NCBI RefSeq assembly: GCF_903469665.1
Contig: NZ_CAGKLC010000045.1
Span: forward strand, 1 to 37,808
Length of the DNA: 37,808 bases
Reading direction: 5' to 3'
Source: Flavobacterium sp. UGB4466
GTDB lineage: Bacteria > Bacteroidota > Bacteroidia > Flavobacteriales > Flavobacteriaceae
Shown here: piece by piece, positions 7,691-16,442 of the stretch
How positions within the stretch are numbered: position 1 is the stretch's first letter
Layout of the letters: each line of letters opens with the position of its first letter
The notes under the pieces: generated by a model
Seen by the model: only the letters and a program-made list of their open reading frames with translations
What the model was told of the DNA's origin: nothing
Databases searched by the model: none
Made by a program: the position numbers and the translations under genes

Positions 7691-7749
7691 TGCGATTTGA
7701 TTATTGAGTTATGGGCAACTAATTAAGCGCCCCGGCAATTATCTAATTA

Positions 7750-8331
7750 TTAAACTGCCTCATTATCTAATTCAAATTGGGTTACTTCCAGAACCTCTCC
7801 GGCTTTTAAGTTTTGCAAAGATACATTTCCTATGCGAACACGAACCAGTCTTAAAGTTGGAAATCCAACAGCCGCGGTCATTTTCCGCACCTGACGAAAT
7901 TTTCCTTCTCTTATTGTAATCGACGCCCAGGAGGTTGGACCATGGCGTTCATCTCTGATTTTTTTGGCTCTTGGACCAAAATCCGGAATTTCAGTAACGA
8001 TAAAAGCGGTGCAGGGTCTGGTTTTGTATTTACCGCCATCAAAACCTATTTCAACGCCTTTTTGTAAGGCCTCGATTGCTTCGGGAGTGATGATTCCGTC
8101 GACCTGAACGTAATATTCTTTGTCTACCTTTTTGCTTCTTACCAGTTCGCTTATCCTTCCGTCTGTCGTCAATAAAAGTAAACCTTCAGAGTCTTCATCA
8201 AGTCTTCCGATGGCCATAGTACCTTCGGGGAAATTATATAATTCCCCTAAAAGCTTTTTCTTCCTTTTCAATTCATAAATAAACTGACTTAGATAGCCGT
8301 AAGGTTTAAAAAGAAGAAAATGATGATGCAT
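7750..8331 (-). CDS. rluE: 23S rRNA pseudouridine synthase, RluE-type
   Basis: This 193-residue pseudouridine synthase is of the RsuA/RluB/E/F family. The catalytic Asp lies in GRLDEDSEGLLLLT (about residues 42-55). Other family segments are FKPYGYLSQF at the N-terminus, KVDKEYYVQV and REGKFRQVRKM. No N-terminal S4 RNA-binding domain is present, which matches RluE (U2457 of 23S rRNA in E. coli) rather than RluB/F or RsuA. It lies upstream of trmL on the same strand, so two RNA-modification genes are neighbours. The exact target in this organism is inferred. Confidence 0.87.
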   Translation of the reverse strand: MHHHFLLFKPYGYLSQFIYELKRKKKLLGELYNFPEGTMAIGRLDEDSEGLLLLTTDGRISELVRSKKVDKEYYVQVDGIITPEAIEALQKGVEIGFDGGKYKTRPCTAFIVTEIPDFGPRAKKIRDERHGPTSWASITIREGKFRQVRKMTAAVGFPTLRLVRVRIGNVSLQNLKAGEVLEVTQFELDNEAV

Positions 8332-8384
8332 ATTTGTTTTTTGACTGCAAAGATAACTTTGTTTGCAGAGTTTAAAAGGAAATC

Positions 8385-8597
8385 TTAAGATTTAGATTTT
8401 TCATGTTTCATTTTTTTTAGCCATTGCAGAACAAACCAGATTGCCGTAATTGCAAATAGGAGTAGAATTGGGAAATAATAATTTTTGAAAAAATCATGAA
8501 AGTAACTTCCAGTTAATACGTAAGCTGAAGCGATACACAATTTGATTCCAATAAATTCAGCATTAGACCAGGAAGTTTTGATTTTGAAGAAGTTCAT
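8385..8597 (-). CDS. Small two-helix membrane protein, unknown function
   Basis: The 70-residue product has two hydrophobic stretches (about residues 16-34 and 41-59) and a basic C-terminal tail (KKMKHEKSK), suggesting a small inner-membrane hairpin with its tail in the cytoplasm. I do not recognise the family. It sits between rluE and the NlpE-like lipoprotein gene on the same strand, about 40-55 bp from each, which is compatible with one transcript. Clean spacing and absence of a competing frame support it as a real gene. Confidence 0.6.
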   Translation of the reverse strand: MNFFKIKTSWSNAEFIGIKLCIASAYVLTGSYFHDFFKNYYFPILLLFAITAIWFVLQWLKKMKHEKSKS

Positions 8598-8636
8598 AAT
8601 TCTGGATTGAATTGTTAGTAACTACTGTTAAAATGG

Positions 8637-9113
8637 TTATTTTTTTAAAGTCAAAAAGTAATTTAGATCAGATTTAATCCTTTTTCTGTCTTTATCCAGT
8701 AGATAGATCTTTTCAGGATTAGAACTGTAATAACCATAGTACAGCTGTTTTTCCTCCGGCTGATCCCAGTTTAGGACATAAATTGTACCGTCCGGATCTT
8801 TATCTAATCCTCTTTCTGTATTAAAATTTCCTTTCTGTGTAAAGACATTTCCGGGTTCTTTTCCCTGATAGACACTTATTAGTTCAAATTTATTGTTTTG
8901 TGAAACGCTATAATCGGTGTAGATTTTCAAAGTCATTTGAATTCCGCTACAATCAGCACACGGAATTATTCCTTCATAGATTGTTGTTTTGCTGAAACTG
9001 TTGTTGGTTTTAGTGACCGTTTCCTTGTTTGTAGTATTGTTTTCTTTAGTTGTTTTTGTATTGCAGGACAGTAGCAGAGAAAATAGAGCCGAAAAGATAA
9101 ATAACTTTTTCAT
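8637..9113 (-). CDS. NlpE N-terminal-domain lipoprotein
   Basis: This 158-residue lipoprotein has a signal ending in a lipobox (LLLSC, Cys17), then an Asn/Thr/Lys-rich linker to about residue 42. A single NlpE-type beta-barrel domain follows, carrying the family motif YEGIIPCADCSGIQMTL. In E. coli NlpE is an outer-membrane lipoprotein that senses copper and surface contact and signals to Cpx. In Bacteroidota this domain usually occurs alone, and its partner is unknown. The CADC pair could bind metal or form a disulphide. A 7-bp dyad lies 21-37 bp before the start codon. Confidence 0.8.
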   Translation of the reverse strand: MKKLFIFSALFSLLLSCNTKTTKENNTTNKETVTKTNNSFSKTTIYEGIIPCADCSGIQMTLKIYTDYSVSQNNKFELISVYQGKEPGNVFTQKGNFNTERGLDKDPDGTIYVLNWDQPEEKQLYYGYYSSNPEKIYLLDKDRKRIKSDLNYFLTLKK

Positions 9114-9535
9114 GTTGTATCGTATTAGTTAAACCTAAAACGATTTTAGGGTAAAGAAAATTGTACAGATAGAAAAAGGGAAGTTAAATGATTTATTTTT
9201 CAGCTTTAGAAGTGCTAATCGTACAGACTAATGAGAAAAAATAATGTCGTTAAAAAATATTTAGGGGTAAATTAAGCCCGATTGGTTTTGAGACAGAGAA
9301 ATTTTAAAAAAGAAATAACTTGTTAAATTGTAATAATCTCTTAATTCATACAAAAGCCAAATGTTTTGTGAAGTCGCGCCAGATCTAAGAATAATGGAAA
9401 GAACTGACGGATAATTTGTTTATTGTTGGAAAATTTTCACAAAAGCGCGATACGATAAGTTTATGTTTTCACAATATTCTGTTAACTTTAAAGAATATAA
9501 ATTTGATTTCTAAAAACTCTATTTTTAAATTACTT
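9114..9535. other. Divergent intergenic region, NlpE-like gene / secreted nuclease
   Basis: No gene is seen in these 422 bp. Near the NlpE-like start lies a dyad, CCTAAAA-CGA-TTTTAGG (9134-9150), which could be an operator. Near the other end, TAAATTTG at 9498-9505 fits the -7 box TAnnTTTG for the nuclease gene and would give a leader of about 25 nt; no good -33 box is seen. The middle is plain AT-rich sequence. Confidence 0.45.
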
Positions 9536-12500
9536 ATGAAAAAACTTTACTTTTCTCGCCAGCTTTTGGCTTTTTTATGTTTTTCTGGTTGCTTTTCTGG
9601 AGCGGTTTTAGCTCAAACTATGCCTCCAGTGCAGTCCATTCCGTATAAACAAAGTTTTGATGGGTTACCGGCCGCCGCCGACACTTATGTTGATATTCCT
9701 GGTTTTCAGGGTTGGACAGCTAATGGCGGAAATCAAAATACTGCTGTCTGGAGTACAGGATTAACTGGAGATAGGGCATTAGTGAAAAATAGTAATTCTA
9801 ATGTCAATTCGGGAGGGATTCATAATTATGACGATAAAATCGGGTTTTTGAATTCAACATCCGGAGATTTTGCAATTGGTTTTGCATTTTCAAGTTTGGG
9901 GAGCCAAACAGTTAACGTATATTACGATGCGATGATTATTCGTAATTTATATGATGGAGGAAGCAACAATCGTTTGCAAGAAATGGCATTACAGTATCGT
10001 GTTGGAACTACCGGTGCTTTTACCACTTTATCACCTGCATATTCAAACAACAGTACAACCTTGCAGACTACAGCAGCAGTTATAACTCCATTAGACTTAA
10101 GAACTACACGTATTAAAGTAACATTACCTGCGAGTTGTGATAATCAGCAAATAGTTCAAATACGATGGATTGCCCGACTGATTTCCGGATCTGTAGGTTC
10201 ACGTCAATCTTTTGCAATAGATAATATCGATATTAATGCGGATCACATTGCACCGGTAAACGAAGCAGGGTTCCCGAAGGCAACAAATATTTCATCAACT
10301 AATTTTGATTTTTCAGATAAGTTAGATGAAATAGGAAAAACTTATTATGTATTGCTTCCTGGCGGAAGTACTGCTCCAACTGCCGCTCAGGTAAAATTGG
10401 GACTTGATGCTAGTGGTACTGCAGCTCTGCAGTCAGGATCTTTAAATATTGTTGATAAAACTCTGGCTTATACTAAAAATTTTGCAGGTTTATCAGCTGC
10501 GACGGCTTATTCCGTATTCTCGGTTTCTGAAGATGCGTACGAAAATATTCAAAGTACAGTAACTAAAGTAGACGTAACGACAACGGCAGTTGCATTACCA
10601 GAGATAACAACAACAGTTAGTGCACTTGATTTAGGTGCTTCTGAGACAAACTTTGAATCAGGCTCTAAAAGCTATCAAATTCAGGCAAGTGACCTTAAAG
10701 ACAATTTAGTGTTAAGTGTTACTCCAAATTTTTCAATTTCAAAAGATAATGTAACCTTTGGTTCAACACTAACATATACTGCAGCTGACTTTGCATCAAA
10801 TGCGTCCAAGACGGTTTATGTAAGGTTTAATCCAAATTTATTAGGTGCCTTTACAGGTCAAATTACACATGAATCTACCGATGCTGTTGCGAAACATATA
10901 TCACTGGCAGGAAGAGGAATTAACCCGTATATTCAAAATTTTGATGATTCTAATGTGTTATCTAACAGTGGATGGACGCAATACAATTTGGAAGGAGCTG
11001 CCAATAAATGGACTTATACTAATGCTGCCAGAAATATAAATTCTGGAACAGGAGCAGTTCTTATGAATGGATTTTCGGATAGTGGAGCAAGTAAAGATTG
11101 GTTGATTTCTCCAAAATTGCGTTTGGATACATTTGATAAGTTACCATTATTGTCTTTTTATTCTCGTAAGTTTTATGCGGGACCTGGCTTAAAATTAATG
11201 GTTTCTACAAATTACGACGGTGTTAGCAGTCCGGAAACAGCGACTTGGACAGAAATTGATGGAAGTTTTCCAACTATTACAGGAACTTACACGGCATCTC
11301 AATATATAGAATTAACAGCTTATAAAACAAATAGTACTTATCTGGCGTGGGTGTACGAAACGACAGCAGGAGGATCTAACAATGCTTCAGAGTGGTCATT
11401 TGATGATTATGCAATTGCAAATGAAACGGGTTATGTAGCTTCAAATCCGGTTTTAGATTTTGGGACTGTAGATCAAAATACGGTTTCGACATCACAATCT
11501 TTTGCTTTTAAAGCTAAAGGATATGGAGACGTTACGATTAAGGCACCGGTTGGTTATCAAATATCTTTGGATAATACTTTGTTCCAAAATAGTTTTACAT
11601 TGTCAGAGACAGATGCTTTGGCAGGAAAAACACTTTATGCGCGATTCATACCTACTACAAAAGAATTTAAAATTGGTGGTACATTAACAGTAACAGGAAC
11701 TTTGTTAAACAAACAAATAGGTTCTTTAACGGGATCTTCTCTTCCAAAAGCAGAAACTTACGATGTGGTGACTTATAATTTGGAGTTTTTTGGTGCTCCA
11801 ACTGCGGCTTACGGACCAACGAATAAAACGTTACAATTGGAAAATGTAGCAAAAGTTATGAATAAACTTGATGCAGATGTATATGTAGTTCAGGAAGTTT
11901 CGAGCGATGCTCAGATCGATGCTTTGATTCAGAAAATAAGTGTGAATGGAAAAACATTCGATAAAAGTATTTCTACGTCATGGTCCTATTCATGGGATCC
12001 AAATTCAGATCCAAGTTTTCCTCCACAAAAATTGGTCGTAATTTATAATACACAAACTACCACAGTTAAGAAGACACGTGTTATGTTTAAGAAATTTTAT
12101 GATGAATTACGCGCTGGTACCAAAACTTTGAATAATTATCCGGGAGGATCCAGCAGCAGTTTTTTCTCATCTGGTCGTCTGCCATATATGGTTACAGTTG
12201 AAACTAACTTAAATGGAATTAAAAAAGAAATTAACCTGGTCGATCTTCATGCACGTGCTAATAGTGGTTCGGACATTTCCCGTTATAACATGCGTAAATA
12301 TGATGCGCAGGTGTTGAAAGATAGTTTAGATGTTCAATACCCAAATGCTAATATTATGATTTTAGGAGATTATAATGACGATGTAAGTAAATCAGTTATT
12401 GCACCAAATCCATCTTCTTACGAAAGTTTTGTTACAGATACAGCCAATTACAAAGCATTGACTTTAGAAATCAGCCAGGCTGGGGCATTTAGTTTTCTAA

Positions 12501-12955
12501 GTTCAGGCGGATTTTTAGATCATATTATGATTTCTAATGAGTTAACGGATCAATATATTTCAGGTTCTACTGCAGTATATGATCCTCGAAATGATATTGC
12601 AAGTTACACCACCACAACTTCAGACCACGGTCCGGTAATTGCCCGTTTTATATTGAACTCTTCAAATCTGTCAACAATCGATTTTGAAACCAAGAATGGT
12701 TATGCGGTTCAGGCTTATCCGAATCCAACAACCGATGTGGTGAATGTGGTCGTAAAAACCAATACAGATAAAAAATTGAAATTGAAGTTCTACGATGTTT
12801 CAGGCCATTTATTAGGGAATCCGATTGATATTAATGCAACGCAGGATATAAGTACTACAGCTGTTCCGGTAAGTTATTTGCAAACGGGGATTTACTTTTA
12901 TACGCTAACTGAGAATAATAAAGTAGTTTATAAAGGGAAGATTATTAAAAAGTAA
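9536..12955 (+). CDS. T9SS-secreted multidomain nuclease/phosphatase (EEP fold)
   Basis: ATG at 9536 gives 1139 residues with a clean Sec signal ending ...LAQ (about residue 27); an upstream in-frame TTG at 9416 would hide the signal. In order: a choice-of-anchor-like beta domain (30-240), a loop domain, a first immunoglobulin-like repeat (about 355-455), a jelly-roll domain ending NNASEWSFDDYAI, a second Ig-like repeat (about 640-735), and an endonuclease/exonuclease/phosphatase domain (about 742-1040). The last shows the DNase I-like sequence VVTYNLEFF, VYVVQEV, LVDLHARA, MILGDYND, FLDHIMIS and SDHGPVIARF. The final 85 residues form a type A T9SS sorting domain (YPNPTTDVVNV ... GIYFYTLTENNKVVYKGKIIKK). 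It probably degrades extracellular DNA or phosphoesters at or beyond the cell surface. Confidence 0.87.
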   Translation: MKKLYFSRQLLAFLCFSGCFSGAVLAQTMPPVQSIPYKQSFDGLPAAADTYVDIPGFQGWTANGGNQNTAVWSTGLTGDRALVKNSNSNVNSGGIHNYDDKIGFLNSTSGDFAIGFAFSSLGSQTVNVYYDAMIIRNLYDGGSNNRLQEMALQYRVGTTGAFTTLSPAYSNNSTTLQTTAAVITPLDLRTTRIKVTLPASCDNQQIVQIRWIARLISGSVGSRQSFAIDNIDINADHIAPVNEAGFPKATNISSTNFDFSDKLDEIGKTYYVLLPGGSTAPTAAQVKLGLDASGTAALQSGSLNIVDKTLAYTKNFAGLSAATAYSVFSVSEDAYENIQSTVTKVDVTTTAVALPEITTTVSALDLGASETNFESGSKSYQIQASDLKDNLVLSVTPNFSISKDNVTFGSTLTYTAADFASNASKTVYVRFNPNLLGAFTGQITHESTDAVAKHISLAGRGINPYIQNFDDSNVLSNSGWTQYNLEGAANKWTYTNAARNINSGTGAVLMNGFSDSGASKDWLISPKLRLDTFDKLPLLSFYSRKFYAGPGLKLMVSTNYDGVSSPETATWTEIDGSFPTITGTYTASQYIELTAYKTNSTYLAWVYETTAGGSNNASEWSFDDYAIANETGYVASNPVLDFGTVDQNTVSTSQSFAFKAKGYGDVTIKAPVGYQISLDNTLFQNSFTLSETDALAGKTLYARFIPTTKEFKIGGTLTVTGTLLNKQIGSLTGSSLPKAETYDVVTYNLEFFGAPTAAYGPTNKTLQLENVAKVMNKLDADVYVVQEVSSDAQIDALIQKISVNGKTFDKSISTSWSYSWDPNSDPSFPPQKLVVIYNTQTTTVKKTRVMFKKFYDELRAGTKTLNNYPGGSSSSFFSSGRLPYMVTVETNLNGIKKEINLVDLHARANSGSDISRYNMRKYDAQVLKDSLDVQYPNANIMILGDYNDDVSKSVIAPNPSSYESFVTDTANYKALTLEISQAGAFSFLSSGGFLDHIMISNELTDQYISGSTAVYDPRNDIASYTTTTSDHGPVIARFILNSSNLSTIDFETKNGYAVQAYPNPTTDVVNVVVKTNTDKKLKLKFYDVSGHLLGNPIDINATQDISTTAVPVSYLQTGIYFYTLTENNKVVYKGKIIKK

Positions 12956-13029
12956 GAAGTAAAATGTGAGGAGGAAATTGATTTATGGTTTCTTTTGAAC
13001 AGTTTACAATAACTTTCAGTAAAAAAGTA

Positions 13030-13065
13030 AAAGCAGTCCAAAGTAAAATTTGGGCTGCTTTTTTT
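13030..13065. terminator. Bidirectional terminator between nuclease and mepB-like genes
   Basis: A 13-bp stem (arms 13030-13042 and 13049-13061, AAAGCAG paired with CTGCTTT, one G-T pair) with a 6-nt loop is followed by a T-tract on the plus strand. On the minus strand TTAC plus a T-run follows. It serves both convergent genes. Confidence 0.88.
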
Positions 13066-13067
13066 AT

Positions 13068-13589
13068 TTAAAACAAGGTTTTGAATGGTTTCAGATTTGT
13101 TTCGGGCGTAATGGAGTAAAAGTAATTCAATTGCCATTGCTGCGTTTTCTGCGCTTGTTTACTTGTTGTTTCATCCCAAGGAGGATATACCCTTGTAGCT
13201 CTTTTACCTTCTTTTTTCGAAGTGGTAAAAATACCTTTCTCTAACAAAACAGATTTAGGAAAAACAAATTGTCCATAGAGTTCGCTCTTTCGAACACTGA
13301 CGATCACAAAGTCAATAGCGTCTGTGAAATCAAATGGGGCAATAATTCCCGCCGTATTGCGTTTCCATAAAGTTACAAACTGACCTGTTTTGGTGGGCGT
13401 GATTTTCGCTTTTCTGTAACAGATGTTTTTCTGATTCAGTCGAAAACGGTAAGCATCATACTCATTGCTTTCAGCTTCCGGTTGAGGTAGTGTGAGGTCA
13501 AAATCGCAACAATCGTAAAGTAGTTCTTTGGCAATTCTAAGATCTTTAGGGAGAGACTCCGGATCAGTCCCATTGTTTTTGAGGATCAT
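13068..13589 (-). CDS. MepB-family protein
   Basis: This 173-residue cytoplasmic protein matches the MepB family, named from the gene next to the MepA efflux pump of Staphylococcus aureus; its biochemical role is unknown. Recognisable segments are FRLNQKNICYRKAKITPTK, GQFVTLWKRN, AIDFVIVSV, GQFVFPKSVLLEKGI, and the C-terminal GKRATRVYPPWDETTSKQAQ with TQQWQLNYF. It is alone, ending two bases past a shared terminator and beginning about 50 bp from the sigma/anti-sigma operon end. No MATE pump or MarR regulator lies beside it here. Confidence 0.82.
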   Translation of the reverse strand: MILKNNGTDPESLPKDLRIAKELLYDCCDFDLTLPQPEAESNEYDAYRFRLNQKNICYRKAKITPTKTGQFVTLWKRNTAGIIAPFDFTDAIDFVIVSVRKSELYGQFVFPKSVLLEKGIFTTSKKEGKRATRVYPPWDETTSKQAQKTQQWQLNYFYSITPETNLKPFKTLF

Positions 13590-13640
13590 TTTATCGTTTT
13601 TTCTAAGTAATTTTTGGGTAAAACTACCACAAAAAGAACT

Positions 13641-15437
13641 TTAAAAAGTAACATTCAATCCAAAATTTAATCCCCATTGAAACTGATTAAACGATTGGTT
13701 GTTTAACGGATTGATATAATAATTCATGGCTGGCTCTACAAAAACACTTGTTTTCTTGTAAACGCGATATTGCAAAGTACTACTCAGGGTAGAACCATAG
13801 ATGAAATCATTGGCATTGACATTCTGACCAATCGAGTTTCCGTTTAAGGCCATGTTATTTGAAATCAGTTTTCCCACAAAACCACCGGTATTGATATTGA
13901 TGTTGGCTCTGTTTTTACTGAAAACAGAATACGAGACCTCTAAAGGCATTTCGATATATCTTAAGTTTTGATCCAGATTCCCGCTCTCAATAGAGTTGCT
14001 TTCAATGTTATTTTGTTTTAACGCATTTGTAGTGTTTTTAGAAACAAAAATGTAACCTGAACTAGTGCTAATTTGAGGAGCTGCTGCGACTACTGTTGCA
14101 TTTTGATTAAAATAGTCATTAGAAGTCATGGCAGCATTAGGCGGACCATTGCTTATGTACGATACATCGGCAACACTTTGTCCTAATTCGTTGATTTTAA
14201 AACCTGAACCAACGGCCCATTTTTTGTTGATTTTATATTTTGTTTTAACACCGTAGGTACTTCCCTGTTTTGAGTCGTTTACATTGCCCAGCGTTTTGTC
14301 ATTTTTATAATTCTCCGAGTTGGCCAATCCGGCAAAAACTTCAACGGCCCATCTTTCTCCTTTAGAAATGCTCGTTTTCTTTTCTTTTTCTTTTTTCTCC
14401 TCCGGATTAATAATGCCTTTTTCTAAATTTTGAAGTTCTGCCAACTGAACGGAATCCTGCTTGCTTAAAACGGTACTGAATTTCGAATTGTTTTTTGAAT
14501 TACCTGTTAATTCTCTGCCAGGGAATGCGTTTTCAAGAGCAGTTTTTTGATGCTTATCAGAAAGCGGGTTCACAGCACTTAAAGCTGTACTAATGTTATT
14601 TTTAGCAGGCAATTGTTCTTCAAAAACAGAAGTCGACACTTTATTTTTTGAATTTGGATGAAAAGGGTTGGCCTTTCCTGCACTAAAAGTTTGTTCCGCT
14701 ACTATTTGATTAGCAGCTTTTTTATCAGCACTAATAGAATGATTTTTTGAATAAGAACCCAATCCATTGTTTTTACCAATAGTATATACTTTCTCAGCTA
14801 CATTTTGATTGGAACTCTTTCGCTCTGTATTTAAAAATTGATTTGTTGAAGCGGAATTGAATGCATTTGATGGATTCGATTGGGCTGTATTTGTTTTTGC
14901 TGAGACAATTGCTTTTTGGGTTGCAGTATGATCTTCATTTCTCTTTTGAAGAGTGGAGTTCAGATTCGCATTCCCTGAATTCGCCTTATTCGTTACATCA
15001 GAATGAGCAACTGCCGTTTTTTGATTGTGATTTTTTATAGAAAGCTCAGACGAATTCGTACCGTTCTTCAGTGAAGAATTACTAACGGTATCATTTGATT
15101 CTTGCTGAGTGGTATTTACAACAGTATTATTCTCTTTACTTTGAATTGTTTGGTTAGAGTTTGGATTGTTTTTCTTCTCATCAAGAACCACACTATTGTT
15201 TTCTATCGAGCCATTTTTTACCGTTTGAATTGCCGAAGTAGAGGTAAAATGTAAAACAGAAGGAAGCAGCAACCCTAATAATAAGCATGCAGCAGCCGAC
15301 CACCAAAGAATAGCTTTCTTCTTTTTCTTTTTTGGCTGGTCTAATTTTTCTTCAATCTGACTCCATAATTCAGGAGGAGGAACACTTGAAAAGTTTTCCA
15401 TTGATGAAAAAAGATCTTCTATATTTTGCTTTTTCAT
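13641..15437 (-). CDS. Dma-like dual membrane-spanning anti-sigma factor with outer-membrane barrel
   Basis: This 598-residue protein seems built to cross both membranes. Residues 1-41 are a cytoplasmic head (SVPPPELWSQIEEKL, then a lysine run). Residues 42-64 form one transmembrane helix. About 65-358 are a low-complexity Asn/Ser/Thr/Lys linker with two 31-residue repeats (about 209-270) beginning NQNVAEKVYTIGK and NQIVAEQTFSAGK. About 360-598 are alternating beta-strands ending in phenylalanine (FGLNVTF), like an outer-membrane barrel. The start overlaps the upstream ECF sigma gene by 4 bp, so tight co-expression is expected. Dual membrane-spanning anti-sigma factors (Dma) described in Bacteroides thetaiotaomicron share this plan. 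Role as anti-sigma for its neighbour is inferred from architecture and context. Confidence 0.8.
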   Translation of the reverse strand: MKKQNIEDLFSSMENFSSVPPPELWSQIEEKLDQPKKKKKKAILWWSAAACLLLGLLLPSVLHFTSTSAIQTVKNGSIENNSVVLDEKKNNPNSNQTIQSKENNTVVNTTQQESNDTVSNSSLKNGTNSSELSIKNHNQKTAVAHSDVTNKANSGNANLNSTLQKRNEDHTATQKAIVSAKTNTAQSNPSNAFNSASTNQFLNTERKSSNQNVAEKVYTIGKNNGLGSYSKNHSISADKKAANQIVAEQTFSAGKANPFHPNSKNKVSTSVFEEQLPAKNNISTALSAVNPLSDKHQKTALENAFPGRELTGNSKNNSKFSTVLSKQDSVQLAELQNLEKGIINPEEKKEKEKKTSISKGERWAVEVFAGLANSENYKNDKTLGNVNDSKQGSTYGVKTKYKINKKWAVGSGFKINELGQSVADVSYISNGPPNAAMTSNDYFNQNATVVAAAPQISTSSGYIFVSKNTTNALKQNNIESNSIESGNLDQNLRYIEMPLEVSYSVFSKNRANININTGGFVGKLISNNMALNGNSIGQNVNANDFIYGSTLSSTLQYRVYKKTSVFVEPAMNYYINPLNNQSFNQFQWGLNFGLNVTF

Positions 15438-15985
15438 GCTATTTTAAAATTTTTTATGCTCATTATTTTTTTTTGCAAAATGCTTTTGGCCCGATTTAGA
15501 TTTGATTTAGATGTTCCTTCAGAGATTTTTAAAAGTTCGGCTATTTCTTTATGCTTTAGCTTTTCAAAAACATACAGGTTGAAAACGGTGCGGTACTGAT
15601 CCGGCAGATCCCGAATGTATTCCAGCAGTTTCTCCTGTTCGACCGGAGCAATATCCAATTCCTCCTCCTCGACAAAATCAGTATCCGGATCAAAAACGTC
15701 TAAAAAGAAACTCTCTTTTTTCTTCTTGTTCAGAGTTTCAATCAGCTTATTAATGAAAATACGTTTTAGCCAGCCTTCAAAACTTCCCTCGAATTTATAT
15801 TGGCCGATTTTCTGAAAAACGATCACAAATGCCTCCTGAAATACATCTTTGGCATCGTCTTCATTTCTCATATACTTCAGGCATATACCATATAAAACAG
15901 GAGAGAACAACTGATAAATTTTCAGTTGTCCTTCTCTGTCATTTTTGATGCACAGTCGTATGTATTTTTCTAAATCGTCTTTCAA
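15434..15985 (-). CDS. ECF-type RNA polymerase sigma-70 factor
   Basis: This 183-residue extracytoplasmic-function sigma factor has only regions 2 and 4. Region 2 spans about 20-85 (LYGICLKYMRNEDDAKDVFQ and FEGWLKRIFINKLIE). An acidic linker (about 95-115) follows. Region 4 spans about 120-175 (LPDQYRTVFNLYVFEKLKHK, EIAELLKISEGTSKSNLNRAK), with its helix-turn-helix. It is translationally coupled (4-bp overlap) to the Dma-like protein, the presumed anti-sigma. In Bacteroides such pairs belong to group ECF21; that assignment needs a profile search. TATTTTTG at 16008-16015 fits a -7 box just upstream, and a 14-bp palindrome lies behind it. Confidence 0.93.
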   Translation of the reverse strand: MKDDLEKYIRLCIKNDREGQLKIYQLFSPVLYGICLKYMRNEDDAKDVFQEAFVIVFQKIGQYKFEGSFEGWLKRIFINKLIETLNKKKKESFFLDVFDPDTDFVEEEELDIAPVEQEKLLEYIRDLPDQYRTVFNLYVFEKLKHKEIAELLKISEGTSKSNLNRAKSILQKKIMSIKNFKIA

Positions 15986-16007
15986 AAAAGTGGTTTGTTT
16001 GGTTTTG

Positions 16008-16033
16008 CAAAAATAGTTCTTATAAGCTTATAA
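16008..16033 (-). promoter_or_regulatory. Possible promoter and palindrome before the ECF sigma gene
   Basis: TATTTTTG on the minus strand (16015 to 16008) matches TAnnTTTG, and the start codon lies about 23 bp downstream. Immediately upstream is a perfect palindrome, TTATAAGCTTATAA (16020-16033). It could be an operator or part of an autoregulated promoter. No -33 TTTG is found at standard spacing. Confidence 0.35.
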
Positions 16034-16035
16034 AA

Positions 16036-16434
16036 CTACCTTTTGTAAATAGTACGTGATGCATCGGTATTATTGCTGACAATGGTTAGGTTTTGATTGT
16101 CAAGGTTTTCTATGATATAAGTCTTGCCTTCAAAAGTGATTAAGTCATGTTCGGCCTGATCAAAGTAACCAATACCTTTTTCAATTGTATAGGTGCTGTT
16201 TCTTATTTCAACATTGTTTTTGTACGTGATTACTCTTCCGTTTGGTGTAAAAACGACTTTTTTGTTAAATCCGATTGTTTTAGGAGTTGCCGTATAAGGA
16301 TTACTGTTTCCTCCAATCGATTTTTCCCAAATCCAGGTGTTTACAATCGAACCCGAATTCATACCCGTAGATTCCACTGAATATGCCGACGAAAAGAGAC
16401 CGCATGCGATGATAAATAAGAAATACTTTTTCAT
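16036..16434 (-). CDS. Small secreted protein, lipocalin-like, unknown function
   Basis: The 132-residue product has a Sec signal (about residues 1-20) and then an all-beta pattern: VNTWIWEKSIGG, KKVVFTPNGRVITYKN, STYTIEKG, DLITFEGKTYIIENL and LTIVSNN. This alternation resembles small lipocalin-like or copper-resistance-like periplasmic barrels, but I cannot name the family. It begins 8 bp after the PrcB-like gene ends, so the two are almost certainly co-transcribed, and only 50 bp separate it from the sigma gene downstream. Confidence 0.7.
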   Translation of the reverse strand: MKKYFLFIIACGLFSSAYSVESTGMNSGSIVNTWIWEKSIGGNSNPYTATPKTIGFNKKVVFTPNGRVITYKNNVEIRNSTYTIEKGIGYFDQAEHDLITFEGKTYIIENLDNQNLTIVSNNTDASRTIYKR

Positions 16435-16442
16435 GAATCAGA

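Noticed and set aside
7704..7919. 71-residue plus-strand ORF
   Set aside because: It overlaps the rluE coding region and begins in repeat sequence.
9416..9535. N-terminal extension of the secreted nuclease
   Set aside because: Starting at TTG 9416 would bury the signal peptide 40 residues inside; ATG 9536 gives a standard signal.
12928..13244. Two small ORFs of 64-69 residues around the nuclease terminator
   Set aside because: They overlap a clear terminator hairpin and the ends of flanking real genes.
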